Shown: positions 16,118-25,140, numbered from the stretch's first letter. The stretch: 64,000 bases of DNA from Scatomonas sp963930955 (GCA_963930955.1 OZ006967.1:1302001-1366000); one strand, 5' to 3'. Program-made: numbers and translations. The notes: generated from the sequence alone by a model not told the origin.

Positions 16118-18496
16118 CTATTTTTTAAAGGTTACGATGGTGACGCCGGCGTCCCCCTCGCCGAATTCCGCCAAATGAAAATCCTTGACGATTTTCTGGC
16201 GCCTTAAGTAGTTGTGGATTCCCTTCCGCAGGGCGCCGGTGCCCTTGCCGTGAACAACCCGAACGCTGGGCATATGGGCCAGGTAGGCATCGTCCAGATA
16301 TTTGTCCAGTTCCGCCACAGCCTCGTCCACGGTTTTGCCCAGGAGATTGATCTCTGTGCTGACAGAAGCAGACTTGGACATGCGGATCTTTCCGGAACTG
16401 GTACGGCTTAATCCGCCCCCGGTGATCACCGGCTCATCAATCAGCTGCAGGTCGGAAATGTGAACCTTGGAACGGATGATCCCCATCTGCACAAAAAGAT
16501 ATCCTTTGGAATCCGGACGGGAGCTGACTGTGCCTTTGAGATTCATGCTCAGGACTTTCACGCTGTCTCCCAGGGAAAGATCTGAAGCCTTCAGATCTCC
16601 GGATTTTTTTTCACTCTTTTTCAGCGCCAGTTTGTCGGCGGTTCTGGACATTTTTTCCCGAAGCTCAGACCGCCGTTTTTCCATGTCCTTGACGGAAATC
16701 CCCGCCTTGCCGAACTTCTGGAAATCCCGCATTGTCTGATCCGCATACTCCTTGGCCTCCCGGAGGATGGCATGGGCCTTTTCGTTGGCGCTCCGGAGGA
16801 TCTCGTCCCGCTGGTTATCCAGCTGTTCCTGACGGCGGGACAGCCGGGCTTTCAGATCCTCTGCCTCCTTGCGGTACCGGGCCGCTTCCTCTTTCTCTTT
16901 TTCCAGAGCTACCCGGTTCTGTTCCAGAGTGGTAAGAACATCCTCGAAGGATTCATCCTGTTCGCTGAGCTGCTTTTTGGCCTCCTGGATAATGAACGCA
17001 GGAAGCCCCAGCTTAGAAGAGATGGCAAAAGCGTTGCTTTTGCCGGGAATGCCGACCAGGAGCCGATAGGTAGGCCGGAGCGTCTCCACATCAAATTCGC
17101 AGCAGGCATTTTCCACACCTTCTGTGGAGAGAGCGAAAAGCTTTAGTTCGCTGTAGTGGGTGGTGGCCATGGTGCGGACGCCCATCCGGTGCAGATAAGA
17201 GAGGATCGCAATAGCCAGAGCCGCCCCCTCTGTGGGATCTGTGCCCGCCCCTAATTCGTCAAAGAGCACCAGAGAATCCCGGTCCGCCTTTTCCAGAAAA
17301 GAGACCACATTGGTCATATGGGAGGAGAAGGTGCTCAGAGACTGTTCGATACTCTGCTCATCGCCGATATCCGCATAGACCTCCCGAAACAGAGCAAGTC
17401 TGGAACGATCCAGGGCCGGTATATGCAGGCCGGCCTGGCCCATCAGAGTCAGAAGCCCCAAGGTCTTGAGAGATACGGTTTTGCCTCCGGTGTTTGGCCC
17501 TGTAATAACCAGGAGATCGAAGGTTTCGCCCAGGGTCAGGTCAATGGGAACCACCTTCTTTTTATCGATTAGAGGGTGTCGGGCCTGGCGAAGGGAAACA
17601 ATGCCCTCTTCGTTGAACACAGGCTCTGAAGCGTTCATATCCATGGCCAGAGAAGCCCGGGCAAAAATAAAGTCCAGTTCCGCCAGGTTTTCCAGGTCAT
17701 ACCGGATGGCGTCCAGACTCTCCGCGGCCTGCCCGCTTAAGGCGGCCAGGATCTTGGCGATTTCCTTCTCTTCAGCGATTTCCAGTTCCCGTATTTCATT
17801 GTTTAATTTTACGACAGCCATGGGTTCCACAAAAACGGTAGAGCCGGTGGAAGACTGATCGTGGATCATGCCGGGTACCTGAGAGCGGTATTCGGACTTT
17901 ACCGGGAGACAATACCGGCCGTTCCGCATGGTAATTACTGCATCCTGCAGATAGTTTCTGAGAGAACCATTCATCAGGCTGCTCAGCTGGCTGTGGATTC
18001 TTTCGCCGTTGACGCGGATGGAGCGGCGCACCTGGCGCAGTCCGGGACTGGCGTCATCGCTGATCTCGTCTTCTGAAAGGATACAGCGCCGGATCTCACC
18101 GGAAAGAGGCGTTAAAGGCTCCAGAAGCTCAAACAGTTCATCCAGACAGTCTCCGGGAACATCCGGCCGTTCCTTTCTGCCGTAGGCCTTAACCCGGGCG
18201 GTATTTTCCAGCAGTCCGGCAATGGACAGAAGTTCTGTCTGATTCAGAGCACTGCCCAGGGCCAGACGGCTCAGAGAGGGCCGAAGATCCCGGGCGTTTC
18301 CAAAAGAGATGCTGCCCTTTTTAAAAAGCCGGTTCAGAGCCGCTCCGGTCTCCCGCTGCATCCTGCGGATGGTTTCCAGGCTGTCCTGCGGATACAGGGA
18401 ACGACAGAGAGCCTCCCCCAGGGGGGAGGTAGCTCTTGCTGCCAGCTGATCTATAATTTTGTCAAATTCAAGTGTTTTTAATGCTTTCTCGTTCAT
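16118..18496 (-). CDS. mutS2: Endonuclease/ribosome-rescue ATPase MutS2
   Basis: ATPase of 792 residues, a MutS relative without mismatch-recognition domains. In Firmicutes it splits collided ribosomes and has been linked to suppression of recombination. Visible are the MutS core and clamp (about 1-300), Walker A ITGPNTGGKTVSLKT near residue 335, the ABC signature region STFSSHM, Walker B SLVLFDELGAGTDP, a long coiled coil (about 515-620), and a C-terminal Smr nuclease domain with NLLGKTVDEAV and VVHGKGTGALR. A TTG two codons upstream is possible, but the ATG at 18496 is better spaced from AAAGG. The response regulator and kinase genes follow downstream. Confidence 0.96.
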   Translation of the reverse strand: MNEKALKTLEFDKIIDQLAARATSPLGEALCRSLYPQDSLETIRRMQRETGAALNRLFKKGSISFGNARDLRPSLSRLALGSALNQTELLSIAGLLENTARVKAYGRKERPDVPGDCLDELFELLEPLTPLSGEIRRCILSEDEISDDASPGLRQVRRSIRVNGERIHSQLSSLMNGSLRNYLQDAVITMRNGRYCLPVKSEYRSQVPGMIHDQSSTGSTVFVEPMAVVKLNNEIRELEIAEEKEIAKILAALSGQAAESLDAIRYDLENLAELDFIFARASLAMDMNASEPVFNEEGIVSLRQARHPLIDKKKVVPIDLTLGETFDLLVITGPNTGGKTVSLKTLGLLTLMGQAGLHIPALDRSRLALFREVYADIGDEQSIEQSLSTFSSHMTNVVSFLEKADRDSLVLFDELGAGTDPTEGAALAIAILSYLHRMGVRTMATTHYSELKLFALSTEGVENACCEFDVETLRPTYRLLVGIPGKSNAFAISSKLGLPAFIIQEAKKQLSEQDESFEDVLTTLEQNRVALEKEKEEAARYRKEAEDLKARLSRRQEQLDNQRDEILRSANEKAHAILREAKEYADQTMRDFQKFGKAGISVKDMEKRRSELREKMSRTADKLALKKSEKKSGDLKASDLSLGDSVKVLSMNLKGTVSSRPDSKGYLFVQMGIIRSKVHISDLQLIDEPVITGGGLSRTSSGKIRMSKSASVSTEINLLGKTVDEAVAELDKYLDDAYLAHMPSVRVVHGKGTGALRKGIHNYLRRQKIVKDFHLAEFGEGDAGVTIVTFKK

Positions 18497-18643
18497 AACC
18501 AAACCTTTCCCATTATGAGTTCTATTGTACTCTAAAACCCAGGGTTAGAAAAGGGGATTTTGTGGAAAATTATTCATAAAATGTTCATAACTCTCTGTTA
18601 GAATAATCCGGAACATGCATATTCAATAGGAGGAATCGGGCCT

Positions 18644-19966
18644 ATGGAACAGAAACCTGAGAATCAGGAGCATGAGCAGACAGAGCAGGAAAAACGGGAC
18701 TACAGTTTCATGCGGGAAATTATTAAGAAAAAACCTGCGGACGGCAGAAAGCTTCTGCTGAGGAGGATCCTGTGTCTGGCAGGGGCTGCGGCTGCAGCCG
18801 GAACAATCGCTGCTTTTGTATTTGTATGGATGGTTCCGGTGGCGGAGCGGCTGCAGAAGGGAGATTCCTCCCGGGTCAGCATTTCAGAGAGTGAAATCAC
18901 TGCTTCCAGTTCCGCGGCCGAAACAAATTCCTCCTCCGGTTCTGAGCAGGCAGCAGAAACGCCGGTTCCCACAGTACCCCCCTCCCCCACGCCGGAGGCG
19001 GATCTCCGGATCCAGGAGTACCGGCAGCTGTACCGGGATATGCTGGACGTGGCGGAAATTCCCCAGCGAGCCATGGTAACCGTAGTGGGAATTTCCAGTG
19101 AAATGGATTATTTTAACCAGAATTATGAAAATCAGAAGCAGATCTCCGGCCTGCTGGTGGCGGACAACGGCCAAGACCTGTTTATCCTTACGGAATACCG
19201 GGTGGCGGAAAACGCAGAGCGGATCCAGGTGACTTTTTGGGATGGTACAGCCGCTGATGCCTTTTATCAGCGGCATGACGCCAATACCGGGCTGACCATT
19301 CTGAAGGTGGGGCTGGCGGATCTGGAGACAGGCACCCGGGAGAAGCTGGAGCTGGCGCCCTTTGGCAGTTCCTACAGCGTGTCCCAGGGGGAACCGGTGC
19401 TGGCCCTTGGAAGCCCCATCGGGTACAGCGACTCTGTAGCATACGGGATCGTCACTTCTGTGAACAATAAAATATCCACGCTGGATACCGAATACAATCT
19501 TCTTACCACGGATATTAACGGCAGCGAAGAGGGCAGTGGCGTGCTGATCAATTTAGACGGAGAGATCGTGGGGATCATTTCCCAGAACTACAGCACAGAT
19601 AATATCGTCACCGCCCTGGCTATTTCCCAGGTAAAGGATCTGATTGAAAGCCTGTCTAATAATGAAGCGCGTCCTTATCTGGGCATCAAAGGCCAGGATG
19701 TAACCCAGCAGATTTCTGAAAGCACCGGCATCCCCAAGGGCGTGCTGGTGACGGCGGTACAGCCGGATTCGCCGGCTATGCTGGCGGGGATCAAGGAATA
19801 CGATGTAATCCTGCGGATCGGGGAAAAAGAAGTTCTTACCTGCCGGCAGTACCGGGATATACTGGATCAGCTGTCTCCGGGGCAGAAGACTGTGGTGACA
19901 GCCATGCGGAAAGGGGCGGCCGGATACGCGGAAGTAAAATTTGAGGTTTCCGTGGGGGAAATATAA
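18644..19966 (+). CDS. HtrA-like membrane protein with degenerate protease triad and PDZ domain
   Basis: Anchored trypsin-fold protein of 440 residues. A charged cytoplasmic tail (1-38) leads to one transmembrane helix (about 41-64), a Ser/Pro-rich linker (75-120), an S1C protease-like domain (about 135-325) and a C-terminal PDZ domain (about 340-435, with GVLVTAVQPDSPAMLAGI). By alignment to the HtrA pattern, the catalytic His of TNNHVV is Arg 186 (LTEYRVA) and the Asp of TDLAVLK is Gly 216 (TGLTILK); the nucleophile is probably kept as Ser 298 in EEGSGVL. It should therefore be proteolytically dead and act as a binding or scaffold protein. It is divergent from mutS2 and monocistronic. Confidence 0.85.
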   Translation: MEQKPENQEHEQTEQEKRDYSFMREIIKKKPADGRKLLLRRILCLAGAAAAAGTIAAFVFVWMVPVAERLQKGDSSRVSISESEITASSSAAETNSSSGSEQAAETPVPTVPPSPTPEADLRIQEYRQLYRDMLDVAEIPQRAMVTVVGISSEMDYFNQNYENQKQISGLLVADNGQDLFILTEYRVAENAERIQVTFWDGTAADAFYQRHDANTGLTILKVGLADLETGTREKLELAPFGSSYSVSQGEPVLALGSPIGYSDSVAYGIVTSVNNKISTLDTEYNLLTTDINGSEEGSGVLINLDGEIVGIISQNYSTDNIVTALAISQVKDLIESLSNNEARPYLGIKGQDVTQQISESTGIPKGVLVTAVQPDSPAMLAGIKEYDVILRIGEKEVLTCRQYRDILDQLSPGQKTVVTAMRKGAAGYAEVKFEVSVGEI

Positions 19967-20048
19967 GCAAATCCGGGAAGCGGATTGCGAAAATCCGCCG
20001 GACAGTCAATTTTCCGGAGCAGAAAGATAGAAGAGGAGAACCATTATT

Positions 20049-20996
20049 ATGAAATACATTAAAGAACTCAGGGAAGGTATGCGCATTGCGGGGATCTACC
20101 TGTGCAAGTTCCGGCAGTCAGCCGTGACCAAAAACGGGAAGCCCTACGAAAATGTCATCCTTCAGGATCGGACCGGCACCATAGACGCCAAGATCTGGGA
20201 GCCAAATTCCGTTGGTATTGAAGAGTTTGACAGCCTGGACTATATTGATATTATAGGAGACGTTACCAGCTTTGCGGGAGCTCTCCAGGTTTCTGTCAAA
20301 CGTCTGCGGAAGGCCGGAGAGGGGGAATATAATCCGGCGGATTATCTGCCCTCCAGCCGTTTTTCCAGAGAAGAAATGTATCAGGAACTGCTGCGCTATG
20401 TGGAGAGTGTGGAAAATCCTTATCTGTCTGAATTGCTGAGATCTTACTTTGTCAGCGACCAGGAGTTTATCCGCCGGTTTCAGATGAGTTCCGCAGCCAA
20501 AAGCGTCCACCACGGTTTTATTGGCGGGCTGCTGGAGCACACCTTAAGCGTGACCCGGCTCTGCGGATATTATGCGAAAGCCTATCCTATCCTGAACCGG
20601 GATCTTTTGATCACCGCCGCAATCCTTCACGATGTGGGGAAAACCAAAGAACTGTCGGCCTTTCCCGCCAACGACTACACCGATGACGGCCAGCTGCTGG
20701 GCCATATCATGATGGGCGCTGAAATGGTCCATGACCGGGCAAAGGCAATCCCCGGATTCCCGGAACAGCTGGAAAATGAACTGAAGCACTGTATCCTTGC
20801 CCACCACGGAGAACTGGAATACGGCTCCCCTAAAAAGCCGGCTCTGGCAGAGGCCCTGGCCCTGAACCTGGCGGACAATACCGATGCTAGGATGGAAACC
20901 CTAAGAGAGCTTTTCGAGAATTCCGATGGGATTTCGGACTGGCTGGGCTACAGCAGAATTTTTGAATCCAATATCAGAAGGACAGGGGAGATCTGA
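20049..20996 (+). CDS. yhaM: 3'-5' exoribonuclease YhaM family
   Basis: Cytosolic exonuclease of 315 residues acting on RNA and possibly DNA. The N-terminal OB-fold (about 1-95, with ILQDRTGTIDAKIWEP) binds nucleic acid. The HD domain (about 150-280) contains HHGFIGGLLEHTLSV, AAILHDVGKTKEL and CILAHHGELEYGSP, which supply the metal ligands. Size and order are those of Bacillus YhaM/CbfA. AGAAGAGGAG precedes the ATG. The gene stands between the HtrA-like and the RlmD-like genes, all on the same strand. Confidence 0.92.
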   Translation: MKYIKELREGMRIAGIYLCKFRQSAVTKNGKPYENVILQDRTGTIDAKIWEPNSVGIEEFDSLDYIDIIGDVTSFAGALQVSVKRLRKAGEGEYNPADYLPSSRFSREEMYQELLRYVESVENPYLSELLRSYFVSDQEFIRRFQMSSAAKSVHHGFIGGLLEHTLSVTRLCGYYAKAYPILNRDLLITAAILHDVGKTKELSAFPANDYTDDGQLLGHIMMGAEMVHDRAKAIPGFPEQLENELKHCILAHHGELEYGSPKKPALAEALALNLADNTDARMETLRELFENSDGISDWLGYSRIFESNIRRTGEI

Positions 20997-21053
20997 CCCC
21001 TGTCCTTTTCAGCGGCGGCAGCGGGCCGCCGGCTACTTTTGAGGAGAACACAG

Positions 21054-22658
21054 ATGGAGTTTAAAAAGAATGACACGGCAGAGATCCGGATCGAGGATAT
21101 GAGCCAGGAAGGACTGGGCATCGGCAGGGCAGAGGGCTATACTCTGTTTGTGAAAGATACAGTCATCGGGGATCTGGCCAGGGTGAAGATCCTGAAAACA
21201 AAAAAGAACTACGGCTTCGCCAGGCTGGAGGAGCTGCTGGAGCCCTCGGACAAGCGGACAGAACCCAAGTGCCCCCTGGCCCGGCCCTGCGGAGGCTGCC
21301 AGCTGCAGATGATGGAGTACGCGGAACAGCTTCGCTGGAAAGAGCAGAAAGTGCGGAATGATCTGCAGAGACTGGGCGGATTTCAGGAGATTCCCATGGA
21401 ACCTATTCAGGGCATGGAAGAACCCTTCCGCTATCGGAATAAGGCCCAGTTTCCCATTGGATACGACCGGGAAGGAAATCTGGTGGCAGGTTTCTACGCA
21501 GGCAGGACCCACACCATCATTCCGGTGGAAGACTGCCTGCTGGGAAGCGAGAGGAATGCCAGGATTCTGGAGAAGGTTCTGGCATGGATGAAGGGGTACG
21601 GCATTACCGCCTACCGGGAGGCTGCCGGCCAGGGGCTGGTGCGCCACGTGCTGATCCGCAGCGGCTCCGCCACCGGGGAACTCATGGTCTGTCTGGTGAT
21701 CAACGGGAAAAAACTTCCCAGGGGGAAAGAACTTGCGGAAAGCCTGCGCCAGATCCCGGGCATGGCGTCCATCACCTTCAGCCCCAATACCCGCCGGGAC
21801 AACGTGATCCTGGGAGATTCCTACGAAGTTTTATGGGGGAAGGGAACCATTACCGACTGCATCGGAGAGATCCGCTATCAGATCTCTCCCCTGTCTTTTT
21901 ACCAGGTAAATCCGGTCCAGACCCGGCGGCTGTACCGGCAGGCACTGGAGTACGCAGGCCTTACCGGAAAGGAGACAGTCTACGACCTGTACTGCGGCAT
22001 CGGTACCATTTCCCTGTTTCTGGCCCAGAGAGCCGGAAAAGTCTACGGGGTGGAGATCGTGCCCCAGGCAGTGGAGGACGCCAGAGCCAACGCCCGGCTG
22101 AACGGCATTAAGAATGCGGAATTTTTCGCCGGCCGGGCGGAGGAGATCGTGCCCCGGCAGTACCGGGAGCAGGGGATCCGGGCGGATGTGGTGGTAGTGG
22201 ATCCGCCCCGGAAGGGCTGCGGGGAGGAGCTGCTGGAGACCATGACAGCCATGGCCCCGGAGAAGATCGTTTATGTCAGCTGCGACCCGGCCACCCTGGC
22301 CCGGGACCTGAAATATCTGTGCGCCAGGGGATATGAACTGAAGAAAGTGAGAGCCTTTGATCAGTTCCCGCAGACCGTGCATGTGGAGACGGTTGCTCTT
22401 TTGGGTAGGAAAAAGGTCGACTATGAAGAAAATTCCCTGCCCAATGAGGCAACGGATGAAACTGTGTGCCTCTTGAGCAACCGAAAATGCGCGGGCAATG
22501 AGCCAAAGTCGGAGCTTGCTCCAGACCTTGGCGAATGCCGCGACACCGCAGAAAGCGTGAAAGGCTTTCTGCGGAAGTCTGAAACTCATGTGGATCTGAC
22601 CATGGATATGAAAGACTATTACAGGATCAAGGATCAGGAGAAAAAGTCAAATAAATAA
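21054..22658 (+). CDS. rlmD: 23S rRNA (uracil-5-)-methyltransferase, RlmD/RumA family
   Basis: SAM-dependent m5U methyltransferase of 534 residues. A TRAM domain (about 1-60, with SQEGLGIGRAEG) is followed by the 4Fe-4S motif CPLARPCGGC near residue 76, the SAM site DLYCGIGTISLFLAQ, DPPRKGC and the catalytic Cys in VSCDPATLARDL. After HVETVALL the protein carries about 80 further residues in which a second, similar segment (DETVCLLSNRK) appears before a tail ending HVDLTMDMKDYYRIK. Relatives in this group have C-terminal extensions, but the near-duplication is odd. An upstream in-frame TTG at 21039 overlaps the GAGGAG ribosome binding site, so the ATG was chosen. Confidence 0.93.
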   Translation: MEFKKNDTAEIRIEDMSQEGLGIGRAEGYTLFVKDTVIGDLARVKILKTKKNYGFARLEELLEPSDKRTEPKCPLARPCGGCQLQMMEYAEQLRWKEQKVRNDLQRLGGFQEIPMEPIQGMEEPFRYRNKAQFPIGYDREGNLVAGFYAGRTHTIIPVEDCLLGSERNARILEKVLAWMKGYGITAYREAAGQGLVRHVLIRSGSATGELMVCLVINGKKLPRGKELAESLRQIPGMASITFSPNTRRDNVILGDSYEVLWGKGTITDCIGEIRYQISPLSFYQVNPVQTRRLYRQALEYAGLTGKETVYDLYCGIGTISLFLAQRAGKVYGVEIVPQAVEDARANARLNGIKNAEFFAGRAEEIVPRQYREQGIRADVVVVDPPRKGCGEELLETMTAMAPEKIVYVSCDPATLARDLKYLCARGYELKKVRAFDQFPQTVHVETVALLGRKKVDYEENSLPNEATDETVCLLSNRKCAGNEPKSELAPDLGECRDTAESVKGFLRKSETHVDLTMDMKDYYRIKDQEKKSNK

Positions 22659-22676
22659 TACACGGAACTTAAATCG

Positions 22677-22715
22677 GCAGCTGCTGATGCGTAAATGCAT
22701 TGGCAGCTGCTTTTT
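22677..22715 (+). terminator. Terminator after the rlmD-like gene
   Basis: GCAGCTGC and a distal GCAGCTGC form the stem base, extended by TGATGC/GCATTG around a GTAAAT loop, with TTTTT directly after. It marks the end of the left core block. Confidence 0.92.
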
Positions 22716-22778
22716 GCTGGCCACGCAGGAGGATTTTGATAAGTTTTAGGAATAATTTTTTGATAAATGCATAAAATA

Positions 22779-22835
22779 TTCCCAACTTTATTCCCAATGT
22801 ATTATAATATTAATGTTGGGAATAAAAGTTGGGAA
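22779..22835 (+). promoter_or_regulatory. Large palindromic operator over the promoter of the AlbA-type regulator
   Basis: The left arm TTCCCAACTTTATTCCCAA (22779-22797) and right arm (22816-22835, reading TTGGGAATAAAAGTTGGGAA) are inverted copies differing by one inserted base. Each arm itself holds two TTGGGAA words. TATAAT at 22803-22808 lies in the 18-base gap between the arms, so a protein bound to both arms would cover the -10 element. The gene it controls starts 12 bases downstream and ends in a winged-helix-like domain, which makes autoregulation likely. Confidence 0.75.
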
Positions 22836-22846
22836 AAGGATGAAGA

Positions 22847-24232
22847 ATGATGAATATCGAAAAATTAGTCTTGGATTTATGTGCATATGATGACGAACAG
22901 GAATGGTTTGAATTTAAAGAAAACTGGTTTCAGCCGGAGGTGCTGGGCGAATATGTTTCAGCACTTTCAAATGCGGCCGCATTTCATTATAAAGCTCAAG
23001 CTTATTTTGTGTGGGGCGTAAATGATGAAACCCATGAGGTTGTAGGTACAACATTCAATCAATATGGGGACTACAATAAAGAACCCTATCAGAACTTTTT
23101 GGCGAGAAATTTATCTCCGAGTATCAATTTTTCGTTCGAGGAAGCAGTTATAGATAATAAAAGAGTTGTTGTTCTGGTCATTCCTGCAGCAGAAGAGATC
23201 CCGACTGCCTTTAGGGAAAAGCGATACATCCGCATTGGTTCGTCCAAAGCCAATTTGAAGGATTATCCGAAAAGAGAGATCCAGCTGTTTAAAATTCTGG
23301 ATGGAAGAGTGGAGACCATTGAAACTCTGGCGGCAAAATATCAGGAACTGACGTTTTCTAAACTGTTTGGGTATTATGGCTCAAAAGGGATTGTTTTAAA
23401 TGAAAAAACTTTCGAGAAAAATCTCGGCTTGAGAAATAAAAACGGAGAATATAATCTGTTGGCACAGCTGCTTTCGGATAATTCGCATTTTCCACTAAGA
23501 GTTTCGATTTTTGAAGGAGAAACGAAAGGCTCTAATTTATTCTCAGTAAGAGAATTTGGTAATAACTGTCTGCTCTATACGTTGGATGAAGTTTTAAGGT
23601 ATGCAGATGTATTGAATCTGATCCAGACAGATGAAAGTGAGCGGGTAGTGGAACGTCCGGAAACACCGTTGTTTGATAACAAAGCCTTTAGAGAAGCAAT
23701 TATAAATGCAGTTTTGCATAATCTGTGGGTAAGCGGAAATGAGCCAATGATTTCTGTGTTTTCAGACAGGATAGAAATTTTATCCAGAGGGACACTGCCG
23801 CCGGCACAGACAATGGAGGGATTTTTTCTGGGAGAATCGGTTCCGGTAAATGAAAAGCTATCAGAAATCTTTTTGCAGCTGCATATCAGTGAAAAATCAG
23901 GCCGTGGCGTGCCTAAGATCATTGAGACTTATGGAAGGGAAGCATTTACTTTCAGAGAAAATTCGATTGTTGTCACGATCCCACTGCATCGTATAAAAAA
24001 GGTTGGGAATAAAGTTGGGAATAAGGTGGGGAATAAAAAAGGATTAAATGCAAGAAGGCAAAGAATTATTACGGAAATGAGAGATAATCCGAATATTACT
24101 ACCAGTGAACTGCATCAAATTTTGGGAATCAGTGAAACAGCAGTGGAAAAAAATCTTACATTCCTGAAAGAGAATGGATATGTGGAAAGAGTTGGATCTA
24201 AAAAGACTGGTTATTGGAAAGTACTTGAGTGA
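22847..24232 (+). CDS. AlbA_2/Schlafen-type ATP-binding transcriptional regulator
   Basis: Probable regulator of 461 residues, often labelled RecG-like helicase by homology although it has no helicase motor. An AlbA_2/Schlafen domain occupies about 1-140 (EWFEFKENWFQPEVLGEYVSA, GVNDETHEVVGT, IRIGSSKANL). A GHKL-type ATPase-like domain follows (FREAIINAVLHNLW, FSDRIEILSRGTLPP, SGRGVPKIIETYG); the usual HRDY motif is HNLW here. The C-terminal about 60 residues are a winged helix (ITTSELHQILGISETAVEKNLTFLKENGYVERVG). Between them is a VGNK repeat whose DNA matches the operator upstream. It is the first gene of the accessory island and ends in its own terminator. Confidence 0.82.
   Translation: MMNIEKLVLDLCAYDDEQEWFEFKENWFQPEVLGEYVSALSNAAAFHYKAQAYFVWGVNDETHEVVGTTFNQYGDYNKEPYQNFLARNLSPSINFSFEEAVIDNKRVVVLVIPAAEEIPTAFREKRYIRIGSSKANLKDYPKREIQLFKILDGRVETIETLAAKYQELTFSKLFGYYGSKGIVLNEKTFEKNLGLRNKNGEYNLLAQLLSDNSHFPLRVSIFEGETKGSNLFSVREFGNNCLLYTLDEVLRYADVLNLIQTDESERVVERPETPLFDNKAFREAIINAVLHNLWVSGNEPMISVFSDRIEILSRGTLPPAQTMEGFFLGESVPVNEKLSEIFLQLHISEKSGRGVPKIIETYGREAFTFRENSIVVTIPLHRIKKVGNKVGNKVGNKKGLNARRQRIITEMRDNPNITTSELHQILGISETAVEKNLTFLKENGYVERVGSKKTGYWKVLE
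24003..24034 (+). repeat. Operator-like repeats within the coding sequence
   Basis: Three imperfect 12-base repeats encode VGNK-VGNK-VGNK. The first 19 bases, TTGGGAATAAAGTTGGGAA at 24003-24021, are identical to the reverse complement of the operator's left arm at 22779-22797. Confidence 0.9.
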
Positions 24233-24261
24233 ATGATATGAGAATTAATAAATGAAACAAG

Positions 24262-24290
24262 GCATCTATCAGAAATGGTAGGTGCTTTTC
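24262..24290 (+). terminator. Terminator after the AlbA-type gene
   Basis: GCATCTATC pairs with GGTAGGTGC around AGAAAT and is followed by TTTTC, 30 bases after the stop codon. Confidence 0.75.
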
Positions 24291-24318
24291 TATGTCCATT
24301 TTCAGGAGGTGGTGACAC

Positions 24319-24665
24319 ATGGCGAGCCGGATCAAAGGCATTACAGTGGAGATCGGCGGCGATAGGCGCAGATGGATGACGTGGAAGCGGATTCCGGCGG
24401 GGAGACGGAGGCCGGGACGGTGCAGCGGGATGTGGTGCGCGCTGGCGTGGTGAGCATCCCGGTGACGTTTTCCGTGTCGGCAAAATGGCTGAAGATTCTG
24501 ACGGAGTTTAAACAGCAGGAAAAGATCACGGTGGGATATTTTGACACGGAGATGCTGGCGGTGAAGACAGCGGAGATATATGTGGAGGGGTATAAGGCTT
24601 CTCTGGTACAAGATACATCACGGAAAGGGCTGTGGACGGTGAGCTTTATGCTGAGGGAGTTCTGA
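24319..24665 (+). pseudogene. Phage structural gene remnant
   Basis: An excellent GGAGGTGG ribosome binding site precedes ATG 24319, whose frame reads MASRIKGITVEIGGD and then runs into a low-complexity Arg/Trp-rich stretch and a stop near 24452. In another frame, from 24372 to 24665, the DNA encodes VVRAGVVSIPVTFSVSAKWL and TVGYFDTEMLAVKTAEIYVEG up to SFMLREF, which resembles small phage tail-region proteins. The first peptide resembles the start of clostridial tape-measure proteins. The simplest reading is two fused, frame-broken phage fragments left by a deletion. It fills most of the 508-base gap between the regulator and the first acetyltransferase gene. Confidence 0.5.
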
Positions 24666-24740
24666 AAATGTATTCTTTTTCGGAGAAAATAGTGGTATAT
24701 TTGAGGAAAATAAGTTCTGTTTTAAGGGGATATAGAGTTA

Positions 24741-25124
24741 ATGGAATATAAAATCGATGATAAAAAACTTAAAGCAAATATTTTTATTTCATTTGTTAAT
24801 AAAGTATGGAAAGGTCGATATGATATTGAAAAAACGGAAGCGGCGTTATCTAAGACCTTTAATATAACAGCCTATGATGGGGACATGCTTGTAGGATGTC
24901 TTCGTATACTTACAGATGGTTATTTTTTCGGAACTATTACAGAATTACTTGTTTTGCCGGAATACCAAAAACACGGTATTGGAAGTAAACTTCTCTATTT
25001 GGCAAAAGAAACTTCTCCAACTATGCTGTACTTTGGCGCACAGCCAGGAGTTGAAGCATTTTATGAGAAAAATGGGTGTAAAAAGAGTTTACAGTCGTAT
25101 ATGATTGAAAAAGACAAATTTTAA
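24741..25124 (+). CDS. GNAT-family N-acetyltransferase
   Basis: A 127-residue acetyl-CoA-dependent acyltransferase. The core shows ITAYDGDMLVGCLRILTDGY (beta strands 2-3), then LLVLPEYQKHGIGSKLLYLAKE, which contains the acetyl-CoA pyrophosphate loop QKHGIGSKL, and a C-terminal PGVEAFYEKNGCKKS motif. The acceptor substrate is unknown. The DNA is clearly richer in A+T than the core genes, consistent with acquisition from elsewhere. The DUF3795 gene begins 16 bases after its stop. It is the first of three GNAT genes in a two-kilobase run. Confidence 0.85.
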   Translation: MEYKIDDKKLKANIFISFVNKVWKGRYDIEKTEAALSKTFNITAYDGDMLVGCLRILTDGYFFGTITELLVLPEYQKHGIGSKLLYLAKETSPTMLYFGAQPGVEAFYEKNGCKKSLQSYMIEKDKF

Positions 25125-25140
25125 GTTGAAGGTGGTTTTT

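Noticed and set aside
22847..24232. RecG helicase
   Set aside because: Helicase motifs (Walker A GxGKT, DEAD-like box) are missing; the domains are AlbA_2/Schlafen, GHKL-like and winged helix.
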